NCBI GenBank assembly: GCA_033297075.1
Contig: MU858055.1
Coordinates: forward strand, 186,001 to 250,000
Source of the DNA: Rhypophila decipiens
Taxonomy: Eukaryota; Ascomycota; Sordariomycetes; Sordariales; Naviculisporaceae
Reading direction: 5' to 3'
Length of the DNA stretch: 64,000 nt
Part shown: positions 10,838 to 22,958 of the stretch, piece after piece
Layout: each line of letters starts with the position of its first letter
Numbering within the stretch: position 1 is the stretch's first letter
The notes under the pieces: model-generated
What the model was told of the DNA's origin: nothing
Database searches by the model: none
What the model saw: the letters and a program-made list of their open reading frames with translations, nothing else
Translations under genes and position numbers: made by a program

Positions 10838-13133
10838 ATGTCGACACCACCGAAACGATCCCAGCGCCCCCGTCGGGAGCTACGCAGCGACGCGATTGCC
10901 GAATCTTCCTCGCCCTCGCGACCCTCCAAGCGTCGCAAGAAGGTAAAATCTGCCCGCCTGCCGGCCTTTGTCCGGCATTGCCTCGCCACTTTTTCTTCCT
11001 CCCCCACTTTTGCGCCTCACACCACGAGACAGCTCACACATGGCTCGCGCGCAAATGGAATATCATCAAGGGCGTTTCGCATAGAATCAAAGCTGACCTG
11101 TGGCCTCGCCAAATAGACGGACGACCCGCCTTTCGAACCGACTGAGCCCGCCGAGGAAGACGATTCCTCGCTGGTCGCCGACCAGTCCGGCGTTCCCTCT
11201 GACGATGATGACCAGACTGTGACGCGTGTAACGCAGATTCTCTCTTTGCCAAATGGGCCAGTCCATGCAAGCAAGGAGCACGCCAACGCCACGCACGACT
11301 ACGACAAGGATGGGGTCCAGGCCTACGCAAAGATTGCTGCCTTGGACTGGACCTACTATATTACCAAGGTTGTCGTCAACATTGGACGATCTTCGGAGCC
11401 TGCCCAGAACCGAGTCGACCGCGAAGGGGAGGAGGATGAGGATGCGGTCCATATCGACCTGGGCCCGAGCAAACTGATTAGCAGACAGCATGCGTCTGTC
11501 TACTTCAACCATGAGGATGAAGCGTGGTGGCTTCATGCGAAAGGCCGCAATTCGCTCAGAGTTGACAATCTCCCATGGGCCGCAGGTCACAAGGGCCCGT
11601 TGCGTAGTGGTGCAGTTATCGAGATCGGCGGCGTCGAGATGATGTTTGTGTTGCCCACCAACCTCAGTCCCTTGCAGGTCGACGATATATACCTAAAACG
11701 AGCAGGTATCATCAAGGAGGAGCCTGCAACAGAACCGCCACGGGCGCCAACTCGGCACCCCCTACCGTCTGTAGGAGATGCCCATCATCCCCAGACAAGC
11801 CCCGCGACCAAGGCTGCTCGTGGCCAAGGAAGTCAGAAAACTCTGGCCCCAGCACCTCCAGATTACAAGCGACCGGGCACGCCCCCAACAGTCCGTCAGA
11901 ATCGGGCTGTAGGATCGCAACGGACACCTCATCTCGAGCATCAGCTGGGCGGCCCGGTCATGATGAATAACAGCGACGTGGACCTCAGTCTTGACGAGAA
12001 CAAGCACATCAAGCCACAGTTTAGCTACGCCCAGATGATCACGCAAGCCATCATACAGACCCAGGAGGAGAAGCTGAATCTCAACGGCATCTACACCTTC
12101 ATCATGAGCCGCTACTCGTATTACAGACATCAGCCTGCGTCTGGCTGGCAGGTGGGTCATGAATTCCTTGCCAAATACTTGTTTGTGTTGCTAATCCTCT
12201 TTCTAGAACTCCATCCGCCACAACCTGTCCTTGAACAAAGCTTTTGAGAAGGTCGCGAGACATACGGACGAGCCCGGCAAGGGCATGAAGTGGCAAATCG
12301 TTCCAGACCAGCGTGAAGAGATGATTCGCCTGGCTTACCGGGGTGGTCGAGGTGGTCATCGAGGATCGTCTAATCCTTCGTCGCCCAATCAACTCAACTA
12401 TATCACCCAGGGTCCCCGAGACATGGCGGCCAGAGAGCCAGGTTCAGCGCGCAAGCGAAAGGTATCTCCTTCAGGCTCACCACAGCCACGGTCGGCACTT
12501 CGCGACTCGGTCGCCACCCCTGTGCGTCCCACTCGCAGGCCCCTCCCCGACGAAGCGGGTACGGGAGCCGATGGCAGTCCTCTGCCACGCCCACGCAAGA
12601 CGAATCCCACGAGTGGCCTTGGCACGGTCGAAAACGTGCCTGGCTCGCCAACTCTGGCATCTTCTTTTCTGCCAGAAGACGGCTCATCCTTTGTGACGCC
12701 GGCACCCCATCGAGTGCACCCAAAACTCGCGCCCCCAAGCACCGCCCAGCGTCCCAGCCAACATATGCCGACCAGCTCGCCGGCACCGTTCTGGAGATAT
12801 GCCGACATTGGAAGCACGCCTCTGAAGCCCGTCCAGTTTGATCCCAGCCCGACCAAAGGGGGCTTGGCGAGTCTCCCGCCGCAGAGCAGCAGCCCACCTC
12901 CGCCAGCACGTAGTAAATCACCGGTCGGGAGCCCGGTCAGGCCCAGCCTGCCCGCCGCGGAGGACCCCGCGAGTCCAGTCGAGGAAGAGGGGGTCGGTGG
13001 ATTTGACCTGACCAAAGGATTCCAAAGCATTGGAAGCTACCATGCCCCGGTGGGACATGGCAAGCAGGTACAGCCGGCCACAAATGGAGATCTCACCGCA
13101 AATGGAGATCTCACCGCGGGTGGCAATGTCTGA
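10838..13133 (+). CDS. FKH2: FHA plus forkhead transcription factor, Fkh2-like, 688 aa
   Basis: Three exons: 10838-10942, 11117-12151 and 12207-13133. The joins are in frame and the second intron falls inside the forkhead domain, just before the recognition-helix sequence [13 protein letters not shown]. The FHA domain spans about 101-213, with the conserved [18 protein letters not shown] and GRNS motifs for phosphothreonine binding. The forkhead winged helix is about 332-420 ([11 protein letters not shown], then [11 protein letters not shown], then GKGMKWQI). The remaining ~265 residues are Pro/Ser-rich with many SP and TP sites, which fits CDK regulation. In yeasts, FHA-forkhead proteins drive G2/M gene clusters. 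The symbol is by family resemblance. Fkh1 or Fhl1 orthology is less likely because FHA and forkhead spacing and motifs match Fkh1/2. Confidence 0.9.
13081..13118 (+). repeat. 18-bp direct tandem duplication at forkhead C-terminus
   Basis: The unit aaatggagatctcaccgc occurs twice in direct succession and encodes [13 protein letters not shown]. It lies about five codons before the stop, so it is probably a recent slippage duplication of no structural importance. Confidence 0.85.
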
Positions 13134-14704
13134 ATTTTGGGGGGGAAGCTGCATCTTTTCTTCTCCATTTCTGTCTTTTTTGGGTCCCACGCCATCTCCC
13201 TCTCGGCCAAATCTTGCGAGACCAATTTACTCAAATTTCAATTTTTGGGCCTGTTTTACAGGTGTTTCTATTATTTTTCCTCTCTCACGAGATGGGTAAA
13301 AGGACGAGCGAGTTAGGTCCATAGCGTGTAATAACTTTGACTGTACGATTCGGTGGTTTTGACTGTATTAGTCTTTTCTTCTTCTCTTCTCTTCTTACTT
13401 CCTCTGACCTTTGTTTTCAACAGTCTATAGTTATTTATTCCCATGGTTGGTCTTTGTGTGGGTCGTGTCAAGACCGAATTGAGTGAGATATCACTACGAA
13501 GCTCGCGCTTCCTTTTCCCCTTTCTTTCACCCCTTTTCGTGGGTTTCCTTACCTATTGTAACCAACTCGTGAGGCGTTCTTACCGGCCGGCATGGTGGTT
13601 GGTGTATGGGTTGAATTTTGTGGAATCGTTTTATTTATGCTCCTTTTTTCCTGTCACAATTGTCTTCATATACCAACTGAACTAGTGGCTTTCATTCGTT
13701 GTTATAGGAAGTGACACTGTAGCGGCATGACACATGGAATATCAGGGGAGGGGAATTCACATGCTTATAGCCCAGCTGTACACATTGGGCACGAGTTCAC
13801 AGTGACTGGCTGGTAAATGATATCACCACAAGGGACATGGAACTAACTGGAGGGACGGAGAGTGTTCTGTGCTACACATTACATCGGATGGAGAACGAGG
13901 AGCACAGTTAAAATAATTACTTATTTTGACATTCCCCTGTTCGGGTGAATTTGAGTTATAAAGTTGTGGCTGTATCTGAGGCTCTGGTCTTCGGTGGTGT
14001 TTGAGGAGAACCTCCGATCCATTGACTCTAAGTACTTGAGGACATTCTAGAAGCAGCAGAAAATCGATATATACGTAGTACCAGAATATCCGGTGCTCAT
14101 GTTAATTACTCCGACGATGTATTTGGAGATTTGTGGTCAAATTTCCTTGTCTTGGTCTCTCCTCTCTCTTTTCCCATCAACGATTATGTCATCGCATGCA
14201 CACCTGAACGGCCACTAAACACGCCCACTACGCTGACGTTTTCCAAGTGACAGTGACACTGGGTTTCCCGCACTGCACTAGCGCCGCCGCGCATTCACGT
14301 TTTCCCCCTGGCAGTGACGTCAGCAACAGAACCAACAAGGTCTCCGACTTGAATGAGACTGAGTCCGAATCGTGATACAGTGATACAAAAGTCGAGGCAT
14401 GACTTTGAAATTTCACTCATATGTGCAATCCAAAATCAAGTATAAACGCTTTCAAATACTAAAGAGGAGTTTTTAGACTCCCGAGATTCACCTTTTACCG
14501 ATCTTGTTACCTATTAACCTCTGGATGTTTGTCGTGTTGAAACATCCCCACCAGCGAAAGACTTACACCAAACCGACATGCTCTTTAACTCTTTGAAGCA
14601 ACTTCCTTGAACCCTGACGTTATCCTACGTACTTCTACCTATATCCCACTGCACAGTGTTATTCCTAAAGTCCATTCAAACCGCAACAAAAGCAAACAGC
14701 AGAA
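13134..14704. other. 1.6-kb intergenic region, no gene seen
   Basis: Starts with a T-rich forkhead 3' untranslated region and ends with the upstream region of the DUF3074 gene. The longest open frames are about 80 codons and show no family signature. No repeat longer than short homopolymers was noticed. Confidence 0.6.
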
Positions 14705-16948
14705 ATGTCACCCACTCACCACGAACCATTCAAATCCCTCGGCCCCCTCGCATGGGAAGACGTCGATACAGGAGACGACACCTCTCTACCCGGTCTCTTC
14801 TCAACAACGTTCCACAACGCCCAGATCCTAGTCGACTCGATCCCAGCACCCCAAACATGCGCTGTACCCTCCGAAAATAGCTCTGCCCCTACGACAAGAG
14901 GACGCGCCCGTGCAAAGACAGAATCAGCCGTCGGAGCAGGCTATATCCCACCCGCGAGCATAATCGCCTCCTCGCAAGAACCGAAGAAAGATGTCGAACT
15001 GGCTGCTACACTCCGAAAAGACTGGAAAGAAGTCAAGCTTAATCCCAAGGATAACCCTCTGGGCATAGCCATTTATAAGTTGGGTGCCAAGGATGGGAAG
15101 GGATCTTGGTTTGCCAGGCGGAGCGTGCACTCGGGCTTGTCGTTTGAGAAGTGGCGGACTGCGCTGGAGAGAGAGTTTGCCGAGACGCTGAATCGGTCGG
15201 ATAGGAAGGGGAGCGAGCCGGGGACTGGGAATATCAGGGGGATTGGGGCCGAGAAGAGGGTTGAGAGGAAGGTTGTGGATGGGGCTGGGTCTTTGGAGAG
15301 TGAGTTTTCTCTTTTTTTCGTATAATTGTGATGTTCTCTTTTGATTTGCTAACCGAGTTGCTTGCTATGTATAGTGTTTCAGGTTTCTGCCAGATTTCCA
15401 GGCCCTACTACACCGAGAGATTTCATCACGTTGCTCTTGATGTCTCCTACTACGGGAGATAAAGCAGAGAGGAAACCGCGACAGTTCATGTTGGTGTCGC
15501 GCCCTTGTACACACCCGGACTGTCCTCCACGTCAAGGCTTCATTCGGGGCGTGTACGAGTCTGTCGAAGTCATTCGCGAGATACCCATCGAGAAACCCAC
15601 CAGGAAGACACGGTCCTCGCTGGATCTAAGCCGGTCCGAGGTCACGCCTGTCTTGCAGCTGAATGATACTGAGCTGCCCGCTAGGCCGTCGTCAGCAATC
15701 GATGCCGAGCAGGATGAAGAAGAGGCTGAGTTTGCCATCGAGTGGCTCATGGTCACTCGCAGCGATCCGGGCGGTAGCGTGCCACGGTTCATGGTGGAAA
15801 AGGGTACCCCTGGAGGAATCTCCAACGATGCGAACAAGTTTGTTCGGTGGATATCTTCCACGAGTGTCGAGGAGTTAGCAGGCGGATCTGGCAATGTCGC
15901 CCAGAAGACTGACGCCAAAGATACTTTGGAACATGGGCTCGATGGATCGGCTGCTAAGGCAACACCTGATCAAGAAACCCAGCCAGGAGATAAGGGGACT
16001 CGAAGCGCAGCAAGAAGAAACACATATCCCTCAGAAGAAACAGCACCGTCAAGCCTTCAGACAGCTCCCTCGGCACCCCAGGGGTTCTATGGTATGATAT
16101 CAGGGGCTCTCGGCGCGGCTACATCTGTCGTGGCCAGCACAATCGGGGCTTTCACCGGCTCAGCTAGAGGCACCGACTCGGAGCTGGATACCGAAACCTC
16201 GGATCAATGTGAAACCGACACCGACGAAGACGAGGCAGGATACGTCTCGGCAGAAGACTGGGGCGACGGCAGCTCGGCACCCAAAATCACAATCGCAGCC
16301 ACCAAACCACCCGGCGTCGGCGACGACGACGCATCAGCTCGATCCACCCGCTCAGCAACCATTTCCACCACGACATCGTCGAATACACCCCCGTCCATCT
16401 CAGCAACAACAACAAAATCAAAACGCGCAGCTACAATCTCAAGCCAACACGAGAAAGAACTAGCCAAGCTGCAAGAACGACGGAAAAAGGCCGAGGAAAA
16501 ACTCGCCCGTGCTCAAGCTCGTCGTCTCGAGCACGCAAGCGACAAGCACAAGAACAAGGCCAACAGCGAGAATGATGCCGAAGCCAAGCTCCGCGAACGG
16601 CACGAAAAGGAAATGGCCAAGCAAGAGGCTAAATACCTGCGCGAGCTCAAGAAACTAGAGGAGAAGAGACTGAATGAAGAGCGGAAAGCGGCAGAGAAGC
16701 AGAGACGGCAGAGGGAGAAGGAGGAAAAGGCCAACAAGGATATGGAGCTTGAGCGGGTCAAGGCTGAGAGGGATGTCGCGCTCAAGGAGATTGAGATTTT
16801 GAAAGATCAGGTTGGGGATTTGCAGGGGCAGAATACCAAGCTTGTTGCCATGTTGGGCCGGGCTGGGCTTTTGCCGGGGGATTTGGGGACGGCGGGAGCA
16901 GCGGGTTCTGCGAGGTCTAGTACTGCCAGTTTGGATGGTGTGGTTTGA
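14705..16948 (+). CDS. DUF3074 (START-like) protein with C-terminal coiled coil, 722 aa
   Basis: Two exons, 14705-15299 and 15375-16948, joined in phase 1 across a 75-nt intron. Residues about 90-320 form the DUF3074 region, a fungal START-like (StARkin) domain. Its late core IEWLMVTRSDPGGSVPRFMVEKGTPGGI is visible in pieces (EWLMVTRSDPGG, PRFMVEKGTPGGI). A Ser/Thr/acidic linker follows, with a small hydrophobic stretch near 370-400 (GALGAATSVVASTIGAF). Then a highly charged Lys/Glu/Ala helix of about 160 residues forms a likely coiled coil. START-like folds usually hold a lipid, but the ligand of DUF3074 is not known to me. It faces the Sip3/Lam gene tail to tail. Confidence 0.88.
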
Positions 16949-17351
16949 GTGAGTGGGTAGAAGGATCTTCAGAACCTTTGCCTACTTAGTTAATAATTTT
17001 CTTGGCTGGGAGGATGGACAGAAGGGGGCTGAGGTTGGTGTTTAGGAAGAAACAAGGTCATCCTCATTTTGGAATCAACATGGCAACAAGAGCATAACAT
17101 AAAAGCATGGAAGGGCAATAGGATGTTTTTTCTTTTTTTCCTTTTTGGGCATATTTATAAACAAACGTTCATGTATGTATATTGGGTCTACGGAGTATGC
17201 GGTACTGGTTCTAGGTAACATAATGATTCCAAGCAATGCAATAATTAACTCTTGCAAGTACCCAAGCAAGCCCGACTACAGCTGTGATCCTCTCCGGACC
17301 TGGCCTATCTATATATGGCCAGCGGCCGCTTCGTATGTATCTTAAAACCCT
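16949..17351. other. Convergent 403-bp spacer
   Basis: Lies between two stop codons and so holds both 3' untranslated regions. A TACGGAGTA nonamer is at 17189-17197. A T-rich tract near 17125-17150 would read as an A-rich stretch for the minus-strand transcript. No gene is seen. Confidence 0.6.
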
Positions 17352-20300
17352 TTAAATCATAGACTCCCTACTCCTCGCGCTAGCAATCAAGTTCTTCCTG
17401 TCCGCCACACAGCTCCCGCAGTACTCATCATACCACGCCCTCAAAGCCTCCTGCTTTCGTTTATCCTCCTTATTATACCCATTATTATTACTCTTAGTGT
17501 TAGCATCCTTCCCTTTACCGCCGCCTCCCATGACAAGCGGCTTCTGCTTGGCATCGCCCCTATCAACTACTATCCCCGCAGCAACATCACCACCCTCTTC
17601 TTCTGATTTCTTGTGTTCCGGGTGGTAAGAAGTAGGAGCAGGACCCAGCATTAACACGCGGGACTTGGCCTGTTCACATCTGGCGTTCTCGTCCCAGAGC
17701 CAATTCTCCCACTCGGACTGCATCATTTCGCGCTCGATGCCATTCACCACGCGCATGGCGACGAGCAAGTCATGACGGTACCCGCCCAGTCGCTGTCTGG
17801 TTCGACGGAGCCGGCGGGCTGTGGCTTTGCTGGTGGTGGTTAATAAGCCCGCTCCTGCCTCGCTGTAGGGCGCGTCTGGGTCGGTGGTGTTGACCATTGA
17901 TTGGAAGGCGTCGTAACTGCAAGTGTAGGGCGTTAGTTACCCATGCATGCTCGCTGCCATTGCTTGCCCTTGAAGAAAAGAAAAACAATAGGAGAATAAT
18001 ACCATACCATTGACTCCCCACAGGCCTAGCCCCCTCCACACCCCGATCAAGCGCCGTCCCCAAAGCAGCTTCTTCCAAATCCCTTACGTAAATCGCCTTG
18101 CTCATGATCAGATTCGGCCCAACACCCAGGTGATTCATGTACCGCGCCGCCTTGCGCTCGACCCACCATTTCGAGCCCGACTGCGAAACAACCACCAAAT
18201 TATACGCCGCGCTAAACATCAACATAACAAGGATAACCCGATTCGCAGAAATAATCTTGAAGATCCTCTTGACAGCGGCAAAAGCCCACATCATGACCGA
18301 GGTAATGGCGCTCTCGAGGAATGACCGCCCAGTCTCGAGCATCATGTCTGTCAATGTCCGAGGCCGTATATTCGCCCCGCTGCCCTTTTTAGCTCCGTCG
18401 TTGGTATCAGCTGCAGGCTGGAACACAACGACCTGGTTCTGCTGGCCAATGTTTCCGTACACTTGGATCGCGCGCTTGGTGCGGCTGTGAGGGCCTAGCT
18501 TGCGCACCTGGTCGGTAGCTACCTCGGCGAGCTCCTCAGCGTCGTTGGCAGCGTCGTTGAGGGCCTGTCGCTGCACGATGCTCTTTGCGAAAGCCGCCTC
18601 CTTAGACCAGTCCGCTTTGGTGTATATAGCGAGCTTGCATTTCGACTTGGCCACGTGCGTGATGACTACCTTGGTGACGAGTTTGAATTGCTGCGAGTGC
18701 GGGAGATGCCATGGCGTCTTGATGTGCGTGACTACGTAGGTGATGTGCTCGTTGAAGATATCGATGACTTGTGTGTCGGTTACGTTGCCCGGTTTCGAGC
18801 GGCCGAGCATGTCGACGTAGTCTACCTTGAACTTGAACTGTCTAACCATTTTCCCGTGGTCTTGGAGCTCCCAGGGTCCCTGGGCGATTTCTTTGGCCCG
18901 CCGTTCAAAGTAGAGTTTTGGAAAGATGAAGCTCTTGTCGCCGAACAGGACGTGGAAGCACGACTTGGAACTAGTCTCGAAGTGCCTCTCGGCCACGCAG
19001 CGTCCCATGTCTTCGGGCTCATACACGACTGGGTGGGAGGGCAGCTGGAGCTTGGGGTGGTGCAGTGCCTTTCTGTGATGGCCACGGCTGATGCTATCGT
19101 TGTGGCCGTGGGACCTATACCGCCTGCTCAGGTCCCCGACCCGGCGGGAGACAGGTCTACCGTACATGGTGCCGTCGTCGATGGGGGTGTTGGCCGACAC
19201 TTCCTCCCAGCTCTCGGCGCTGGGGCTCTTCTTGTCGTCCTCGCCTTCTAGGTTGAGCAAGGCTGTGATGATGGAGGCAAAGTCCATGGGCTCCTCGGCC
19301 TGCAGGTCATCGACTAGAAGATTGAGTCGCGCGTGGAGCAGGCTAAAGTCTTCCAAAAACACCTTGATGGTGATTCGCGACAGGCCCATGTCGTTCATGT
19401 TTTGGCTGAGATGGAGGAATATGTAGTCGCATTCTCGCCCAGGCGCTGCGGTTGCCTCCGTGATGGTGTCGAGCGCAATTGTGTAAGCAGTCACCAGGCC
19501 CATGTGGTGGCCGTAGAAGTACATGTTGTCAGCCGTCACGAAGATGCGCCCGTTTCCGGACATGCGCTGGCCTTCCCGCCCCTCGCTGCTGGACGAGCCT
19601 GTCCAGGCCGCGTTGAAGACGAGGACTGGCTTCTCATCCATGGCTACGCTTGGGAAAAGCAGCCGGAATTGCACATACTGCGCTTTCAGCTCAGGAGGAT
19701 AGTTGAGAGGGAACACGTCCACCACAGGTCTACCGGCATCCGGCACCCGTAGAGTTGGGACCTTGGCATCGACGCTCGCCGTCTTTCTATGCATGCTGGC
19801 AGCGATGCCAGGCGTTAACGGCGGCTTTTCAGTAGTAGGTGTTCCGGCGACCTGCAGCCGGGATGTATCTTGACCGTTCTCTCGCTGCGGGGCAGCCGTG
19901 GCCGGACCGTTAGACATCATTGCACTGCTTCCCCAAAAGTTGGCGAGAAGGACAGTGGGAAGACCTCGACTAGGATCAACGGTAGAGCCCGCCACCACAG
20001 CTGCCTTGCTGAGATTCGTCGGCACCGGAGGCTTAGCCATGGTTATCGGAGCCAAGCTTCCGGGCCGATGAGGGTCAATCGCGAGTGGCAGATTTGGAAA
20101 TCGTGATTGACCAGGAGTCGTCGCTGATGCTGGCTGCGATGTAGCAGAGTAACCGGGGAGGAAGCTCTGGCCCGTTGTGATCAAATTAGAAGAACCACCA
20201 GCTCCACCGCTGCCAGCCACCGCTTCGGCTGAGCTAAACGTCGCTTTGCGGTGCAGGTCCAGCTTCTGCATGATGCGGGCCGCGTGCTCTCGGCCACTTT

Positions 20301-21963
20301 CGCCTTCCTCTCGAGCCACAAGAGTAGTAATCGAGCGTCGTGGAGGGTTGGCAGTGAACTCGAAGCTTGAGCGCGGCCCGAGGGCGCCATCCGGGCCTGG
20401 GACAGGCAGTGTCCCGACTCTCTCCAGGCCACCACCGCCGTCATCAACGTTCTCGAGCGTCTTGGCCGAGAACTCTGGAATCAAAGGTGCCGTGATCGCA
20501 AAGGCAGGGTCGACTCCTCCGCCCAGCGAAGACTGGTCCCTACCCATGCTGGCCTCGAAGGCCTTCTTCTTTGCCGCCTCAAACACTTCCAGCCACTCGA
20601 TCAGCTGGGCTTGCGTTTCAGCCTGCAGCAAAAGTGTCTGCGCCTTGGTTTTCACCTCAAAGCAGAACCTCCGCTCCTCCTGGACCGCGGGCTTTGCACT
20701 ACAGAGCAAGACGCCAATCTCGTCACCTTGCAACACCCCCTGAGGCCCCTGAACCAGCCATCCAAAGATACCATTCCGGCAGTAGTACCATCTCCTCACC
20801 CAAGTCGTCCTGACCGGCTTCCCCGACAAGACCCTCAGGAATAACCACCCCTGCTTGGCCGACACCATCTCACTGCCTTCCGCACCTTTGCCTTGCACCT
20901 GCACATTAACTGGTCCTCGGCTTCCCAAGTACGGCACCGTCGAGACGCTATAATCCTCGAGCTCCCGCGACGGCTTATACAAGGCGAGTGTCTGCTCCCC
21001 AATATCCCGTCTCGCAAGCTGCAACTCACGCCGGAACACGCCCTCGCTGGCCTCCATCTCTTTGGTCCATCCCCGAATTCGTTCCAGCTCCTCTCCCCAG
21101 CTGCCACTGAACCCACCACCGCCAACCCCACCTCCAGATTCCCTCGCTCTCCTCATCTCTTTATACAAGTCGGCACAAACCCTAACAAGCAATTTATCCA
21201 ACCCAAACCGCAACTGCGGCGCCATCTGGCAAAAATCCATACTAGCCTTGAGGTACAACTTCCTCGTCTCATACACAGCAAACGCATCCTCCCTCAGCGC
21301 AGACGGCTCCTTGGTCTTGCTCTGCGAGACATACCTCGCAAGCGCAGCATCAAAGCTCTTTTGCGCCTGCTCAAGCGCTCGCCTCGTCTCCTTGAAAGTG
21401 CGCATGTCCCCATTAACAAACTGCTTGATAGGTTCCACACTGACAGGCTCCAACCTCCGTACTGTTCCCAAGATGCCGCCCCACCAGCCGCGCGCACCGT
21501 CCGACGTCCGCCGAAGCGCAAGCATAGTGTAGTCGGCATCTATGACGCCTTCTGCGCCGAGTCCCGTGGCGATCGTGGCTGTGTCGGACGCAGAAGGTGC
21601 CGCGGCGACGGGCGCAGAGGCCGGGGGCATCATGCGCGAGAGGTACCCGTTGATGGTGTCTTCTAGACCGAGCATATCGTGCACGAGGCGGGACGTCGCG
21701 CGCGTGTAGTTGTCTAGCCAGCGCTCGACCGTGTCGAGTTGTTCGGTGAAGTTTACTGTTACGGCGCGGAAGGTCGGCGAGTCGAGCGCTGCTTCGGATA
21801 GCCCTACCGGCAGAGCGGCCGATGGGGTGTTGCTCTTTGATCGGGTGAGCTGGCCGGGCTGTTGCTGTTGGGAGGTTTGTTGTGTAGATCCATTTGCGCC
21901 GGACCCTCCGCCGCTACCGCTGCCGCTGCCGCCGGCGAGAGGCGTCGAGGATTGCGTCGCCAT
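17352..21963 (-). CDS. SIP3: Sip3/Lam-type BAR-PH-GRAM-VASt membrane protein (sterol transport), 1506 aa
   Basis: Two exons on the minus strand, 21963-18008 and 17916-17352, joined in phase 2 to give SQCYDAFQSMVNTTD. A Gly/Ser/Gln-rich head precedes a BAR-like helical domain (about 30-270). A PH domain is at about 366-468 (KQGWLFLRVLSGKP to WLEVFEAAKK). A GRAM-like region is at about 752-880. The VASt domain is at about 995-1170 (SCFHVLFGDKSF, FKVDYVDMLG). Hydrophobic segments at about 1205-1228 and 1237-1258 anchor it. This order matches yeast Sip3/Lam proteins. They sit at ER-plasma-membrane contact sites, and their VASt domains move sterols. The encoded C-terminus after the membrane span is charged and about 230 residues long. 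Orthology to SIP3 rather than another Lam member is by architecture. Confidence 0.92.
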
Positions 21964-22958
21964 ATCGATGGTTATTTGCGGACTGCTGTGTAATTATTTC
22001 GAGATAGGCAGGTGTGTAGCTAAGTAATGTAGACTTGCTCTGGTATATGAGGCATCTGTGGAGGGGCGTCGGTGGTTGCCAGGATAGCGATATTATACGA
22101 GATGAAAGATGTTGGATGCCAGGAACCTTGCTGGTCGGTTAACCTCTTCCTCCGCTTGTTGGTTTCCTGTTCTCTGGTCACTTCGGTTTGCTCATGGTTC
22201 GAGTAGCAAGGTGTAGTTTTAATCGGATAGTTCGGACGAGTTTCTTTGTCTGTTGCAAAGTTGGGAAATGATGCTGTCTCGTTGGGTGGAGGAGTAATCC
22301 ACAAGCAAGTTAAACGCCGACGGAGGTTGGTTGCGTCGAGTTCCAGACCCCAGTGACGTTGGTGTTTCACGGTTAGGAGGTCTGGGGAAGCTTAGCGAGC
22401 TTGACAAGTGCATCAGTGCGCTAAAGTTAGGCGGCGACTTGCCTCCATGTGGGTACCTGGTCACCTGTGCGTGGCTTGGCGGCGGTACGGACGGACGCGT
22501 ATTGATACGCAAGCGGCATATAGGTGATGGACAAGCATGACAAGTACTGCAAAACGAGATTATGGCAGAAGCATATGAACCGAATGTAGTTAGCGCGCAT
22601 AGGCCCTTTAGGCTTAGTGCCTCCGGGCGAAATAAATTCCATCCATCCAAAAAGTACTGCAAAGTTGGAATGTATCTGCTTGCCACTTCTGGAAACGAAT
22701 TATTTTGGGATGATGGGTACACGTCCACAAAATCACAATACACAGGCAGGGCTGAGCCAGGATCCATGAATGACTGTCATAGCTTCTCTAAATATGATAT
22801 GACCGGCCGGGCTGTCTCTCCCCTCCCTCACACCGATATATCTATACAAGGAGACAAAATCTCGTGCCCTCCTGTCTCTACTCGGAGACTTAGTCAATAA
22901 TATTTGACACAACGCAGCCATTCAGATAGGCGCACCGAGCATGAGAACACGACGACCG
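21964..22958. other. 995-bp intergenic region, no gene seen
   Basis: Upstream region of the Sip3-type gene and 3' flank of APC4, both minus strand. Open frames reach 182 codons (22219-22767, minus) but are Ser/Pro/His-rich with no motif and overlap similar shadows on the other strand. No RNA gene or repeat recognised. Confidence 0.6.

Noticed and set aside
22219..22767. 182-codon minus-strand frame between Sip3-type gene and APC4
   Set aside because: No family signature, overlapped by other frames and lies in a promoter region.
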